A stretch of DNA of 64,000 nt from Actinoallomurus iriomotensis (GTDB lineage Bacteria; Actinomycetota; Actinomycetes; Streptosporangiales; Streptosporangiaceae). Of the stretch, positions 15,926-23,930 are shown one piece after another (positions within the stretch are counted from its first letter, which is position 1; each line of letters starts with the position of its first letter). The notes below the pieces were generated by a model. The model worked only from the letters and a program-made list of their open reading frames with translations. It was not told the DNA's origin and searched no databases. Made by a program: the position numbers and the translations under genes. The stretch is from assembly GCF_030269445.1 (NCBI RefSeq), contig NZ_BSTJ01000006.1:1-64000 (forward strand), in the 5' to 3' direction.

Positions 15926-16169
15926 TCACCCACGTTGCCGCACGTAGTAGTCGCCGAGCACGCCGTCGTAGCGTCCGGTGGGCCGACAGCAGCGCTGGAA
16001 ACCGGCGCCCGGAGCCGCAGGGACAGGGGTCCTTGCCGCCCAACTTCTCGATCAGCTCTTTCTCGCCGCCCACGACGCGGTCGCCGCGCTTGACCCGAGT
16101 CTCGCTAGAGGGAACCCCCTGCGACGTTTGCTGGTCCGCTCAAAACCGCACCTCGTCGTCGCCGTACAT
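15926..16169 (-). pseudogene. SEC-C motif protein, multiply frameshifted
   Basis: After an AAGGAGG site the minus strand begins MYGDDEVRF at ATG 16169 and immediately meets TGA (four T where three would keep frame with ERTSK). The frame resumes as [35 protein letters not shown], then needs another one-base change to read [18 protein letters not shown] before TGA 15926. The [10 protein letters not shown]-x-x-CC cluster is the zinc-binding SEC-C motif. At least two frame disruptions suggest true decay rather than a sequencing slip. Confidence 0.65.
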
Positions 16170-16255
16170 GATGGCCTCCTTGGTGAGGGAACCCGACGAT
16201 AGACGGTTCCACCGGCGACGGCGATCCCTTTTCCGCCGCTCCATGAGTCGGCACC

Positions 16256-17428
16256 TCACCGATGAGCGGCCAGCACCGCCGCGAGGCCCTCTTGCAGATC
16301 TTTCACGAAATACTCAGGAACCTCCAGCGACGGGAAATGTCCCCCGGTTTCGGGCGACCTCCATCGGACGATCTGCCGGTACCGCTCCTGCGCCCAGGGG
16401 CGCGGACACTTCTCGATGTCGCGGGGATACATACTGATCGCTGACGGGACGTCGACCCGAAGTTCGGGATCGAGCGAGTTGTGGCTCTCGTAGTAAATGC
16501 GGGCCGACGATGCGCCGGTCCGCGTCAGCCAGTACAGGGTGACGTCGTCAAGAACTCTGTCTCTGGAAATCGTCTCGAATGGGCTGTCTTCGGTGTCCGA
16601 CCACTCGGCGAACTTGTCGAGGATCCAGGCGAGAAGCCCGACCGGTGAGTCGACGAGCGAGTAGCCGATGGTCTGCGGTCGGGTCGCCTGCTGCTTCGCG
16701 TACGCCGCGCGGTGGCGCCAGAAATCGCGCGTTTCCTCGGTCCACCTGCGCTCGGCCGCCGTCAGCCCGTCCGTCGTCAACCCGGGCGGTGCCTCCGCGA
16801 ACGTCGTGTGGATGCCGAGAACGTGCGCCGGGAACCTGCCGCCGAGAACCGTGGTGATGTTGCCACCCCAGTCGCCGCCGTGGGCTGTGAACTTGCTGTA
16901 GCCGAGCCTTCCCATCAGTTCCACCCAGGCGGCCGCGATCTTTTCGGTTCCCCATCCGGTCGTGGCCGGCCTGTCGCTGTAACCGAAGCCCGGCAGCGAC
17001 GGGACCACGACGTGGAACGCCGGCGCGTCCGCGTCTTTCGGATCTGCCAGCTCGTCCACTACGTCGATGAACTCGGCGATGCTGCCTGGCCAGCCGTGCG
17101 TCAGGAGCAGAGGAGTGGCATCCGCGCGCGCGGATCGACGGTGCAGGAAGTGGATCCCCAGATCATCGATGGTCGTGCGGAACTGGCCGATCCGGTTGAT
17201 GCGCTCTTCGAACGACCGCCAGTCGTACCCGGTGCGCCAGTAGTTCACGACATCGGCGAGGTCGGCGAGAGGAACGCCCTGTCCCCACCGGCGAGGATCG
17301 GGCGCGGCGCGACGGACCGTCTCAGCCTCCGGTAGTCGCGCCGCGGCCAGTCGCGCACGCAGATCGTCGAGGTCGGCGTCAGTCGCGTGGGCTTCGAATG
17401 CTCGCACGTCGCTGGTCGGACGGGACAT
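16256..17428 (-). CDS. Epoxide hydrolase (EHN plus alpha/beta hydrolase)
   Basis: A 390-residue enzyme opening epoxides to diols. Residues 1-95 form the epoxide-hydrolase N-terminal domain (LRARLAAARLPEAE, GVPLADLADVVNYWRTGYDW, FRTTIDDLGIHFLH). The oxyanion motif is HGWPGS (111-116), the nucleophile is Asp186 in GGDWGG, and the base is probably His364 in GGHFPSLE. CAGGAGG lies six bases before the ATG. It is divergently transcribed from a CGNR zinc-finger regulator across an 82-bp gap with two copies of a 17-bp near-palindrome, so the regulator probably controls it. Family relatives act on xenobiotic or juvenile-hormone-like epoxides; the substrate here is unknown. Confidence 0.93.
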   Translation of the reverse strand: MSRPTSDVRAFEAHATDADLDDLRARLAAARLPEAETVRRAAPDPRRWGQGVPLADLADVVNYWRTGYDWRSFEERINRIGQFRTTIDDLGIHFLHRRSARADATPLLLTHGWPGSIAEFIDVVDELADPKDADAPAFHVVVPSLPGFGYSDRPATTGWGTEKIAAAWVELMGRLGYSKFTAHGGDWGGNITTVLGGRFPAHVLGIHTTFAEAPPGLTTDGLTAAERRWTEETRDFWRHRAAYAKQQATRPQTIGYSLVDSPVGLLAWILDKFAEWSDTEDSPFETISRDRVLDDVTLYWLTRTGASSARIYYESHNSLDPELRVDVPSAISMYPRDIEKCPRPWAQERYRQIVRWRSPETGGHFPSLEVPEYFVKDLQEGLAAVLAAHR

Positions 17429-17449
17429 GAGACCTCCTGGCCATCGCGG

Positions 17450-17508
17450 AACCGGCTAAGGCGGTTCTAGCAGGTCTCCGAGCCACCCTGCAACCGGCTA
17501 AGGTGGTT
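17450..17508. promoter_or_regulatory. Paired operators between epoxide hydrolase and CGNR regulator
   Basis: AACCGGCTAAGGCGGTT (17450-17466) and AACCGGCTAAGGTGGTT (17492-17508) differ at one base, are near-palindromic (AACCG/CGGTT) and start 42 bp apart, about four helical turns. The right copy ends two bases before the CGNR start codon, so binding would block that gene directly. Confidence 0.75.
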
Positions 17509-17510
17509 CC

Positions 17511-18086
17511 ATGCGTGCCGGGTTCCCTGACTTCCGCCTCGGTAATGTGCTGGCGACCAGCTTCACGGGGACTCTGTCGGAGCGTCATGGCAACGTCGTG
17601 GAGCGCATTCCCACGCCGCAGCGGCTCGTCGACTGGCTGGCGGTGAACGGCCTCGCCGTGGATTCCTGCACCACCGCCCAGCTCGACCTCGCTCGGGAAC
17701 TCAGGGAGTCGATTCACGCCGCCGCGACGGCGGCCGCGATCCAGGACGCTCTCCCCGCATCCGCTGTCCAAGTCATCAATGACCGCAGCGCTCAGGGTCG
17801 GGCCGCGGCGATCCTGACGGCCGAGGGTAAGCGGCAATGGCGGCTCAGCTCGGCTTCCTGTGTGGAAGACGCCCTCAGTGTGATCGCCGCCGACGCGATC
17901 AGCATCATCGCAGGCGAACGAGACGGAAGATTGGCCTTGTGCGCCTCGCCGACCTGCCAAGCCGCCTTCTTCGACACCAGCCAAAGTCGCACCCGCAAGT
18001 GGTGTGACATGAACACGTGCGGAAATCGCCAGAAGAAAGCGCGCTTCAACGCCAACCAGCGCAAAAACTCCAGATCAGCGGACTGA
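17511..18086 (+). CDS. CGNR zinc-finger / ABATE domain regulator
   Basis: 191 residues. The N-terminal ABATE-type region (FRLGNVLATSFTGTLSER, TPQRLVDWLAVNGLAV, ARELRESIHAAATAAA) is the putative ligand-binding part. The C-terminal CGNR finger is at about 140-185: CASPTCQAAFFDTSQSRTRK, WCDMNTCGNRQKKARF. There is no Shine-Dalgarno space between the right operator and the ATG, so the mRNA may be leaderless. Divergence from the epoxide hydrolase and the shared operators argue for autoregulation and control of that enzyme. Confidence 0.88.
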   Translation: MRAGFPDFRLGNVLATSFTGTLSERHGNVVERIPTPQRLVDWLAVNGLAVDSCTTAQLDLARELRESIHAAATAAAIQDALPASAVQVINDRSAQGRAAAILTAEGKRQWRLSSASCVEDALSVIAADAISIIAGERDGRLALCASPTCQAAFFDTSQSRTRKWCDMNTCGNRQKKARFNANQRKNSRSAD

Positions 18087-18270
18087 TCGTTACCCTCGGT
18101 ACGGCCTGAGGGGAGCTCACTCTCGGTGCCTTGTTAATACGATGCACTGCCGCCCTCCCTGGTTCGTGTGACGACCGTCACGGCAGAAAGCCGGATAATC
18201 CGGCGAACCTTTGCGCCGTTATCGGACATCGGACTAACCGAGTCAGTAAATATCCGGGGAGGTTTTACCA

Positions 18271-18912
18271 ATGCAGTTCAAGAACCTGCGTACGGCCGCT
18301 GCTCTGGCCTGTGGTGGTGGAATGATCGCTGTCGCTCTGACCGGCTGCAACGCCGATGGCAAGGCGTCTGTGGCATCTGGTTCGTCAGGGAAGATGTCGT
18401 CGTCCGCCAATAGCGCCGGTGACCAGAAAGCGGCGGCGAACACGAGTCATGGCGATACGCCGAGCTGCATGGGATCCGAACTCAATGCCGAACTGCAGCT
18501 TCAAGATCCCGGCCTCAACGATTTGGGATCGGAAACGGCAGCGGAAAAGGCGATCGCCACACTGATCCTCACCAACCGATCCAGCGAAACCTGCTACCTG
18601 CCGGCCGGCTGGACACCGCTCGGGAAGGGCGGGCGGAACAACTACACCGCGATTCCCGCGACCCAGATGAACTACCCCGGCGCCGGCACGACCATCACGC
18701 TACGACCCGGGCGTTCGGTCTTCGCCGGCACCAAGTGGCACACCACGAAGGGCTGCCCCGGCGGCACCACCGACGGCCTCGGCGTCGCCTGGCACAGCAC
18801 TTGGATCCCGCTCACCTACCACGGTCTCGACGACGGCTACCAGCCACCGATCTGCGACAGCCTCGTCCTGGGCACACTCCAGCCCACCATGAACGGCGTC
18901 AACTTCACCTGA
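18271..18912 (+). CDS. DUF4232 family lipoprotein
   Basis: 213 residues with a lipoprotein signal peptide; the lipobox LTGC puts the acylated Cys at residue 26. A Ser/Ala/Lys-rich linker (about 30-62) leads to a DUF4232 beta domain: CMGSELNAELQLQDPG, AIATLILTNRSSETCYLPAG, TTITLRPGRSVFAGTKW, CDSLVLGTLQPTMNGVNFT. Such proteins are anchored outside the cell and their role is not known. GGGGAGG precedes the ATG by 8 bases. A perfect hairpin terminator follows. Confidence 0.85.
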   Translation: MQFKNLRTAAALACGGGMIAVALTGCNADGKASVASGSSGKMSSSANSAGDQKAAANTSHGDTPSCMGSELNAELQLQDPGLNDLGSETAAEKAIATLILTNRSSETCYLPAGWTPLGKGGRNNYTAIPATQMNYPGAGTTITLRPGRSVFAGTKWHTTKGCPGGTTDGLGVAWHSTWIPLTYHGLDDGYQPPICDSLVLGTLQPTMNGVNFT

Positions 18913-18951
18913 TCCGCCCCGAGCGGAACAGGATGGACACGCGGGTTCGCC

Positions 18952-18981
18952 GGGAGCGGGAACGTCGGAGTTCCCGCTCCC
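18952..18981 (+). terminator. Hairpin terminator
   Basis: GGGAGCGGGAAC pairs perfectly with GTTCCCGCTCCC across a 6-base loop, 40 bp after the lipoprotein stop. Confidence 0.75.
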
Positions 18982-19105
18982 GCCGGGCGGGTCCGCGCCG
19001 AAATCACTCGACACCTTCTCCGGCTGGGCTCTACCGCAGGCGGCGTACGGTGACTGTCTCCGACTGGACGACGCGTGGCAGGACGCGGGGCCGCAGGCTG
19101 GATCC

Positions 19106-20020
19106 ATGCGGTTCAGCATCAATATCGGGAACTTCACCTCTCCTGCCGGCCCGGAATCCATCGGCCGTTCGCTGCTGGATGTGGCACGCGCGGCCGACGA
19201 GTCCGGTATCGACACGGTGTGGGTGGGAGATCACCTGATCCAGGCCAATCCGTATGACACAACGGGCGACGACATGCTCGAGGCCTACACCGCCCTGGGG
19301 TTCCTGGCGGCCCGGACCGAGCGTGTCCGCCTCGGTGTCATGGTCTCAGCGGTGACCTTTCGGCCGCCGAGCCTGCTGATCAAGGCTGTCACCAGCCTCG
19401 ACGTGCTGTCGGGTGGCCGAGCATGGTTCGGGGTCGGCGCCGGCCACAACGAGACCGAGGCGCGGGCGATGGGACTGCCGCTGCCGCCGATCGCGGAACG
19501 GTTCGAGCGGCTGGAGGAGACGCTACGGCTGGCCCGGCAGATGTGGTCCGGTGTGGAAGCACCGTTCGAGGGCGTGCACTACCGGCTGGAACATCCCACG
19601 AATCGGCCGAACTCGTTGCGCCGTCCGCATCCGCCGATCGTGGTGGGAGGCGCCGGCGAGAAGAAGACGCTACGTCTGGTGGCGACCTATGCCGATGCCT
19701 GCAACCTGTTCGACATTCCCGGGCAGGGGGACCTCCTGCGACGCAAACTCGCGGTGCTCGCCGGGCACTGCCAGGCCGTGGGTCGTCCGTTCGGTGAGAT
19801 CGAAAAGACCGTGAGCAGCCGCCTGGAGGCCGGCGAAACCCCGACAGCGGTCGCCGAGCGCTGCGCGGCCTTCGCCGAGTTGGGGATAGACCACGTCGTC
19901 ATGATCGTTGACGGCGCCTGGACCGCCGAAGCCGTTGAGCGGTTGGCCGCGGCGGCCGACCTCGTCGCCTATGAGCGAGGAGGCCTGTCTGCTTCGCACG
20001 TGCCGAACCCGGGCTATTAA
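19106..20020 (+). CDS. LLM-class (F420-dependent type) oxidoreductase
   Basis: 304 residues of the luciferase-like TIM-barrel family. Signatures are MRFSINIGNF, ARAADESGIDTVWVGDHLIQ, ALGFLAARTERVRLGVMVSA, FRPPSLLIKAVTSLDVLSGG, WFGVGAGHNETEARAMGLPL and HPPIVVGGAGEKKTLRLVA. The absence of FMN-partner features and the actinobacterial setting favour F420H2 as cofactor, but this is inference. The protein is intact. Only a weak AGG precedes the start. No pathway genes adjoin, so the substrate cannot be assigned. Confidence 0.88.
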   Translation: MRFSINIGNFTSPAGPESIGRSLLDVARAADESGIDTVWVGDHLIQANPYDTTGDDMLEAYTALGFLAARTERVRLGVMVSAVTFRPPSLLIKAVTSLDVLSGGRAWFGVGAGHNETEARAMGLPLPPIAERFERLEETLRLARQMWSGVEAPFEGVHYRLEHPTNRPNSLRRPHPPIVVGGAGEKKTLRLVATYADACNLFDIPGQGDLLRRKLAVLAGHCQAVGRPFGEIEKTVSSRLEAGETPTAVAERCAAFAELGIDHVVMIVDGAWTAEAVERLAAAADLVAYERGGLSASHVPNPGY

Positions 20021-20065
20021 CAGGCCATTGGCGATCGGACGACAACCCTGCTCGACTCTCGGCGG

Positions 20066-20536
20066 TCAGGGCATCGGGTGGTCCCAGAGGATCTCCACCT
20101 TCTTGGGGTGGTCGCGATCGGCGCGGCATGCGTATCCGGTCCGGCCCGCACCGATGCCTCCGGCGACCAGTGGGGACACCGCGGCCGTACTGTCGGTCTC
20201 GTACGGGGCTTTCCCGGGAGTGCTTACCCGCACGTGGAAGCGGTAGACGGAATCGCCGTTGAGCCGGGAACGCGAGTCCCGCGCCCTGAGGATGTCGGCT
20301 GTGCAGTTCACCGCGCGGGCGCGGTCGACCCGGGTGGGGACGATCTCTTTGTAGCGCGAAGCGACCGTGAAGATTCCCCAGCCGATTCCCGCGATGGCAA
20401 GCATGATGACCAGACTGCCGAAGGCCGTACCGGGCTTGCGATCGCGTATCGCTTCCACGAAGCCGGGCAGGATTAGGGCGAACACGCCCAGCACGACGAT
20501 GCCTAGAAAGGCCTGGAGGATCAGAAAGCCGACCAC
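20066..20536 (-). CDS. Membrane protein, DUF3592-like
   Basis: 156 residues with two N-terminal membrane helices (GFLILQAFLGIVVLGVFALI and AFGSLVIMLAIAGIGWGIF) followed by an extracytoplasmic beta domain: CTADILRARDSRSRLNGDSV, YRFHVRVSTPGKAPYETDST, YACRADRDHPKKVEILWDHP. The final segment is the usual DUF3592 ending, where two Cys flank the domain. Function unknown. It converges with the LLM gene and stands alone. Confidence 0.7.
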   Translation of the reverse strand: MVGFLILQAFLGIVVLGVFALILPGFVEAIRDRKPGTAFGSLVIMLAIAGIGWGIFTVASRYKEIVPTRVDRARAVNCTADILRARDSRSRLNGDSVYRFHVRVSTPGKAPYETDSTAAVSPLVAGGIGAGRTGYACRADRDHPKKVEILWDHPMP

Positions 20537-20616
20537 GAGGTCAGATTAGATCGGCTGCGATCTTCGACCTGCGCCGACGGTGCCGTCCGGCGACTCGTGC
20601 GGTGGCCGGCTGGACG

Positions 20617-21636
20617 TCACCACGTCACGTCCACCAGGACCTTGCCGACCGTGCCGCTCTCCACCGCCCGGTGCGCGTCGGCGGTGCGGCTGAGCGGAAA
20701 GCGGACCAGCGGCAGGCCGTGCTCCTCGCCGACCGGCAGGGCGCCGTCGCGGACCGCGGCGGCGACGTCCTCGGCGGCCGCGGCACGCGCCTCGGACCCG
20801 GCCGTGTAGAGCACCAGGAACTGCAAGCGTGCGTTCAGCACCATGCTCTGCGGTACGGCGAGTTCGACCGGCTTGCCGCCGTCGTTGGCGTAGGTGGAGA
20901 TCGTGCCGCGTGTTCGCAGCACGGCCAGGTCCAGTGCGAGGTTCGCGCCGAGGGCCACCTCGGCGACGATGTCGACGCCGTCGGGGACGATCTCGCGGAT
21001 CTCGGCGGCCGGGTCGCCCTCGCGATAGTTGATCACGTGGTGGGCGCCGGCGGCCGTGGCCAGCCGGGCCTTCTCCGGGCCGCTGACCGTGCTGATCACG
21101 GTGGCACCGGCCCACCGGGCGAGCTGGATCACCGCGTGCCCGACCGCCCCGGCGCCACCCGCGGCGAGCACCACCCGGCCGTCGAGCGCGCCGGGCCGCA
21201 GACGACGCGGCCCGTCCTCGGCGACGGTGAGCGCGCGGTGCGCGGTGAGCGCGGGGACGCCGAGTGAGGCGCCGATGTCGAAACCGGCCTCGTCGGGGAG
21301 CGGTACGGCCTGCTCGGCGGGCACGACGGTGAACTCCGCGGCGGTGCCGGTGGGCCGCCCGGCGGCGGCCAGGAACAGCCAGACCCGCTCACCGAGCCGG
21401 CTCCGGTCGACCCCCTCACCGAGGGCGTCGATCACTCCGGCGCCGTCCAGGTGCGGCGTGACCTCTGGGAACGCCTTCGGGCCGGTGGCGCCGGAGCGGG
21501 CCTGCCAGTCGGTCGGATTGACCCCGGACACGGCGACCCGGACGCGCACCTCGCCGGGGCCCGGCACGGGCACGTCACGGTCGACGAGCTGAAGCACGCC
21601 GGGGCCGCCGTTGTCGCGGTAGGTGATCGCCTTCAT
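20617..21636 (-). CDS. NADPH:quinone oxidoreductase family (zinc-independent MDR)
   Basis: 339 residues starting MKAITYRDNGGPGVLQLVD. The GroES-like part (GPGEVRVRVAVSGVNPTDWQ, LDGAGVIDALGEGVD) is followed by a Rossmann fold with AAGGAGAVGHAVIQLARWAGA. No catalytic zinc ligands are evident, as in quinone/enone reductases. The ATG at 21636 has AAGGACGG upstream and lies 20 bp after the aldo/keto reductase stop, so the two form an operon divergent from a TetR regulator. Likely a detoxifying reductase. Confidence 0.88.
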   Translation of the reverse strand: MKAITYRDNGGPGVLQLVDRDVPVPGPGEVRVRVAVSGVNPTDWQARSGATGPKAFPEVTPHLDGAGVIDALGEGVDRSRLGERVWLFLAAAGRPTGTAAEFTVVPAEQAVPLPDEAGFDIGASLGVPALTAHRALTVAEDGPRRLRPGALDGRVVLAAGGAGAVGHAVIQLARWAGATVISTVSGPEKARLATAAGAHHVINYREGDPAAEIREIVPDGVDIVAEVALGANLALDLAVLRTRGTISTYANDGGKPVELAVPQSMVLNARLQFLVLYTAGSEARAAAAEDVAAAVRDGALPVGEEHGLPLVRFPLSRTADAHRAVESGTVGKVLVDVTW

Positions 21637-21656
21637 GAACCGTCCTTGTCGTGCCG

Positions 21657-22514
21657 TCAGCCGAGCGTGACTTCGTTGGAGCGGGACTCGACCGCGTCGA
21701 GGGTGTCGCGGGTCGCATCGTCGAAGGTCAGCTCGCCGACCGCCATGTTGGCCTCCAGGTGGGCGGGGTCGGCCGTGCCGGGGATGAGCAGCACGTGCGG
21801 GGCGTGGTGCAGCAGCCAGGCGAGGCCGACCTGGGAGGGCGTGACGCCCAGCGACTCCGCCACGGCGTGGACGGCCGGCTCCTCGGTGACCTTCGGCAGG
21901 CCCGGAAAGGCCCCGCCGAGCGGGAAGAACGGCACCCACGCGATGCCCTCGGCCGCGCACAGCCGCAGCATGTCCTCGTCGTCACGGGAAACAAGGCTGT
22001 ACGCGTTCTGCACGCAGACGATGCCGGCCGGCAGGGCGCGGCGCAGGCCGTCGATGGTGACGCTGCTCAGGCCGATCGCGCCGATCTTGCCCTCGTCGCG
22101 CAGCGAGGTCATGACCGCGAGCTGGTCGTCGAGATCGACCACCTGGTAGCCCTCGGGGCGCAGCCCCGGACCGGAGTCGAGGCGCCGGAGGTTGACCACG
22201 GGGAGCTGGTCGACGCCGAGGCTGCGCAGGTTGTCCTCGACGCTGGCCCGCAGCTGCTCCGGCCGCTGTGCGGCCCGCAGCGGCAGCCGCCCGCCCGGGT
22301 TGGGATCGGCGCCGACCTTGGTGACGACCAGAACACCGTCTTCGGGGCGCAGAGCTTCGCGGATCACGGCGTTGGCGAAGCCGAAGCCGTAGAACTCGGC
22401 GGTGTCCACGTGATTCACGCCCAGCTCGACCGCGCGGCGCAACAGCGCGACGGCCTCGCCGCGGCGGTCGTGCAGGCGGGGGAGCTGGGCCGCGCCGTAG
22501 CCGACCCGGGCCAC
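21657..22514 (-). CDS. Aldo/keto reductase, start codon doubtful
   Basis: 285 residues from GTG 22514. The AKR barrel shows GVNHVDTAEFYGFGFANAVI (catalytic Asp and Tyr region), VLVVTKVGADPNPGGRLPLR (Lys), IGAIGLSSVTIDGL, SLVSRDDEDMLRLCAAEGIA, LGVTPSQVGLAWLLHHAPHV and LLIPGTADPAHLEANM. A perfect AAGGAGG is too far from this GTG. It is seven bases from an in-frame ATC at 22550, and the extra residues (STPTASLAGRT) fit the family's N-terminal hairpin. Translation may therefore begin at a rare ATC, or an ATG was mutated or misread. First gene of the operon with the quinone reductase. Confidence 0.9.
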   Translation of the reverse strand: MARVGYGAAQLPRLHDRRGEAVALLRRAVELGVNHVDTAEFYGFGFANAVIREALRPEDGVLVVTKVGADPNPGGRLPLRAAQRPEQLRASVEDNLRSLGVDQLPVVNLRRLDSGPGLRPEGYQVVDLDDQLAVMTSLRDEGKIGAIGLSSVTIDGLRRALPAGIVCVQNAYSLVSRDDEDMLRLCAAEGIAWVPFFPLGGAFPGLPKVTEEPAVHAVAESLGVTPSQVGLAWLLHHAPHVLLIPGTADPAHLEANMAVGELTFDDATRDTLDAVESRSNEVTLG

Positions 22515-22606
22515 CGTACGGCCGGCGAGTGAAGCAGTTGGGGTGCTGATGAGCGTGCCTCCTTGTCAGTGCCTGCTGGCGTTGCGGCCACACGATACAT
22601 AGTGGA

Positions 22607-22661
22607 GATGACAGATGTCGATATTTGTCATCCAGATAACACGATGACAGAATTTGACATC
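22607..22661. promoter_or_regulatory. Probable TetR operator half-sites
   Basis: GATGACA at 22607-22613 pairs with TGTCATC at 22626-22632, and further half-sites GATGACA (22643-22649) and TGACATC (22655-22661) follow. The cluster sits between the aldo/keto reductase operon and the TetR gene and is the natural site for autorepression and control of the operon. Confidence 0.65.
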
Positions 22662-22721
22662 CGTCAGTTCGTTGACGTACGTTCCTGGCTGCGGAGGTCT
22701 GACGACACAGAGGGAGATCTG

Positions 22722-23309
22722 ATGCGCGGAGAGCCTCTCGACGCGGAGAGGATCGTGTCGGCCACCGAGGAGGTGCTACGCCGCCACGGTCCGGAAAAGA
22801 GCACGGTGCTCGATGTCGCGCGGCTGCTGGGAGTCAGCCACGGGAGCGTGTACCGACATTTTCCGTCCAAGGCCGCACTGCGCGAGGCCGTGATCCGCCG
22901 CTGGCTCGACGGGGTGCGTGAGGATTTCGCCGCGGCGGTTCAGGACTCCGCACTGGCCCCGCCCGACCGGTTGCGCGGCCTGCTCACCACCATGTTCGCC
23001 ATGAAATGGGCGAAGGCGAGGGAGGACCCGGAGCTCTTCGCCACCTTCCGGGTGCTGGCGGCGGAGCACAGCACCGTGTCCTCCGGCCATGTCGCCTTCT
23101 TGCTCGCCCAGATCGGCGCCATCGTCGTCGACGGCATCGCCAGTGGCGACTTCGCTGCGGGTGAGCCGGACGTGATCGCGCGAGCCATCTTGAACGCGAC
23201 CAGCCGCTTCCACGATCCGACGCACGCCGAGGAGTGGCACTCCCCCGAGATCGAGGCGGAGTCCGCGGACGTCATCTCGCTCATCCTCGACGGCATCCGG
23301 GCACGGTGA
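22722..23309 (+). CDS. TetR/AcrR family regulator
   Basis: 195 residues from ATG 22722, with GAGGGAGA six bases upstream; an earlier in-frame start would add a tail with no homology. The helix-turn-helix lies at about 10-55: RIVSATEEVLRRHGPEKSTV, LDVARLLGVSHGSVYRHFPS, KAALREAVIRRWLDG. The C-terminal ligand domain includes AREDPELFATFRVLAAEHST and ISLILDGIRAR, as in the TetR_C_7-like group. Most likely represses the divergent quinone reductase/AKR operon. Confidence 0.9.
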   Translation: MRGEPLDAERIVSATEEVLRRHGPEKSTVLDVARLLGVSHGSVYRHFPSKAALREAVIRRWLDGVREDFAAAVQDSALAPPDRLRGLLTTMFAMKWAKAREDPELFATFRVLAAEHSTVSSGHVAFLLAQIGAIVVDGIASGDFAAGEPDVIARAILNATSRFHDPTHAEEWHSPEIEAESADVISLILDGIRAR

Positions 23310-23358
23310 CGCGCGGCGCGCTTCCCGCTGACAGCGACGCCCGCCCGCCGACCGGCCC

Positions 23359-23694
23359 GTGAAATTCACCGGCCTCAGCCAGCCCGGCGACCTCCTTCGG
23401 GCGTTGAAGGTCCACGTTCAGGGGTTCATCGTCAAGGACGCCCCGGCGCAGACGCTCACCGACGGGATCCGCCGCGTTTGGACACCACGCTTGAGCTGGC
23501 GGAAGGGCGCGACCTCCGGCGACACGTTGGCGCTGGTCGACATCCGCGTCAACTGCGAACAGAACTCTCTTCTCTACGTCGTACGCCGGACGACAGGCGG
23601 GGCCTGCCACACTCAGTCGCCCTCGGGCGCGCCACGACCTACCTGTTACTACCGGAACATCGTCGATGAGGCGTCGCTGGAACACATCCGCTGA
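23359..23694 (+). pseudogene. Chimera of response-regulator and HisI-like fragments
   Basis: One open frame joins two unrelated pieces. The first 40 residues (LSQPGDLLRALKVHVQGFIV, KDAPAQTLTDGIRRV) are the end of a NarL-type receiver domain. The rest (LSWRKGATSGDTLALVDIRV, NCEQNSLLYVVRRTTGG, ACHTQSPSGAPRPTCYYRN) resembles the C-terminal half of phosphoribosyl-AMP cyclohydrolase, including W-x-K-G-x-T-S-G and the ACHT/Cys metal ligands. Neither domain is complete. The HisI-like part is repeated at 7161-7325. Confidence 0.65.
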
Positions 23695-23723
23695 ACGTTC
23701 GCCGGTCGTGGTCTACTGACCAG

Positions 23724-23930
23724 ATGGGTTCAGAGAGCCGAGTCGGATCCCCTGCCGCGACCGCAGGCAATCTCGCCCTGTTGGTGTCCGGGGTTCTGCT
23801 GTTGCTGGACGTCCTCTCGCCTCGGGTACAGGTCGAGCTCGCCTCGATCCTCCTCGTCATCGCAGGGGTGGGGCTGCGGATCGAGGCCGCGATCAGGGGC
23901 CGCGCCACCGACGATGAGAGACCAACGTGA
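23724..23930 (+). CDS. Small membrane protein
   Basis: 68 residues with one or two hydrophobic helices (GNLALLVSGVLLLLDVLSPR, VELASILLVIAGVGLRIEAA). No family. Its stop overlaps the next start by four bases (GTGA), so the pair is coupled. Confidence 0.55.
   Translation: MGSESRVGSPAATAGNLALLVSGVLLLLDVLSPRVQVELASILLVIAGVGLRIEAAIRGRATDDERPT

Noticed and set aside
23484-23694. Functional phosphoribosyl-AMP cyclohydrolase
   Set aside because: Only the C-terminal half is present, fused to a receiver-domain tail, with no other his genes nearby.
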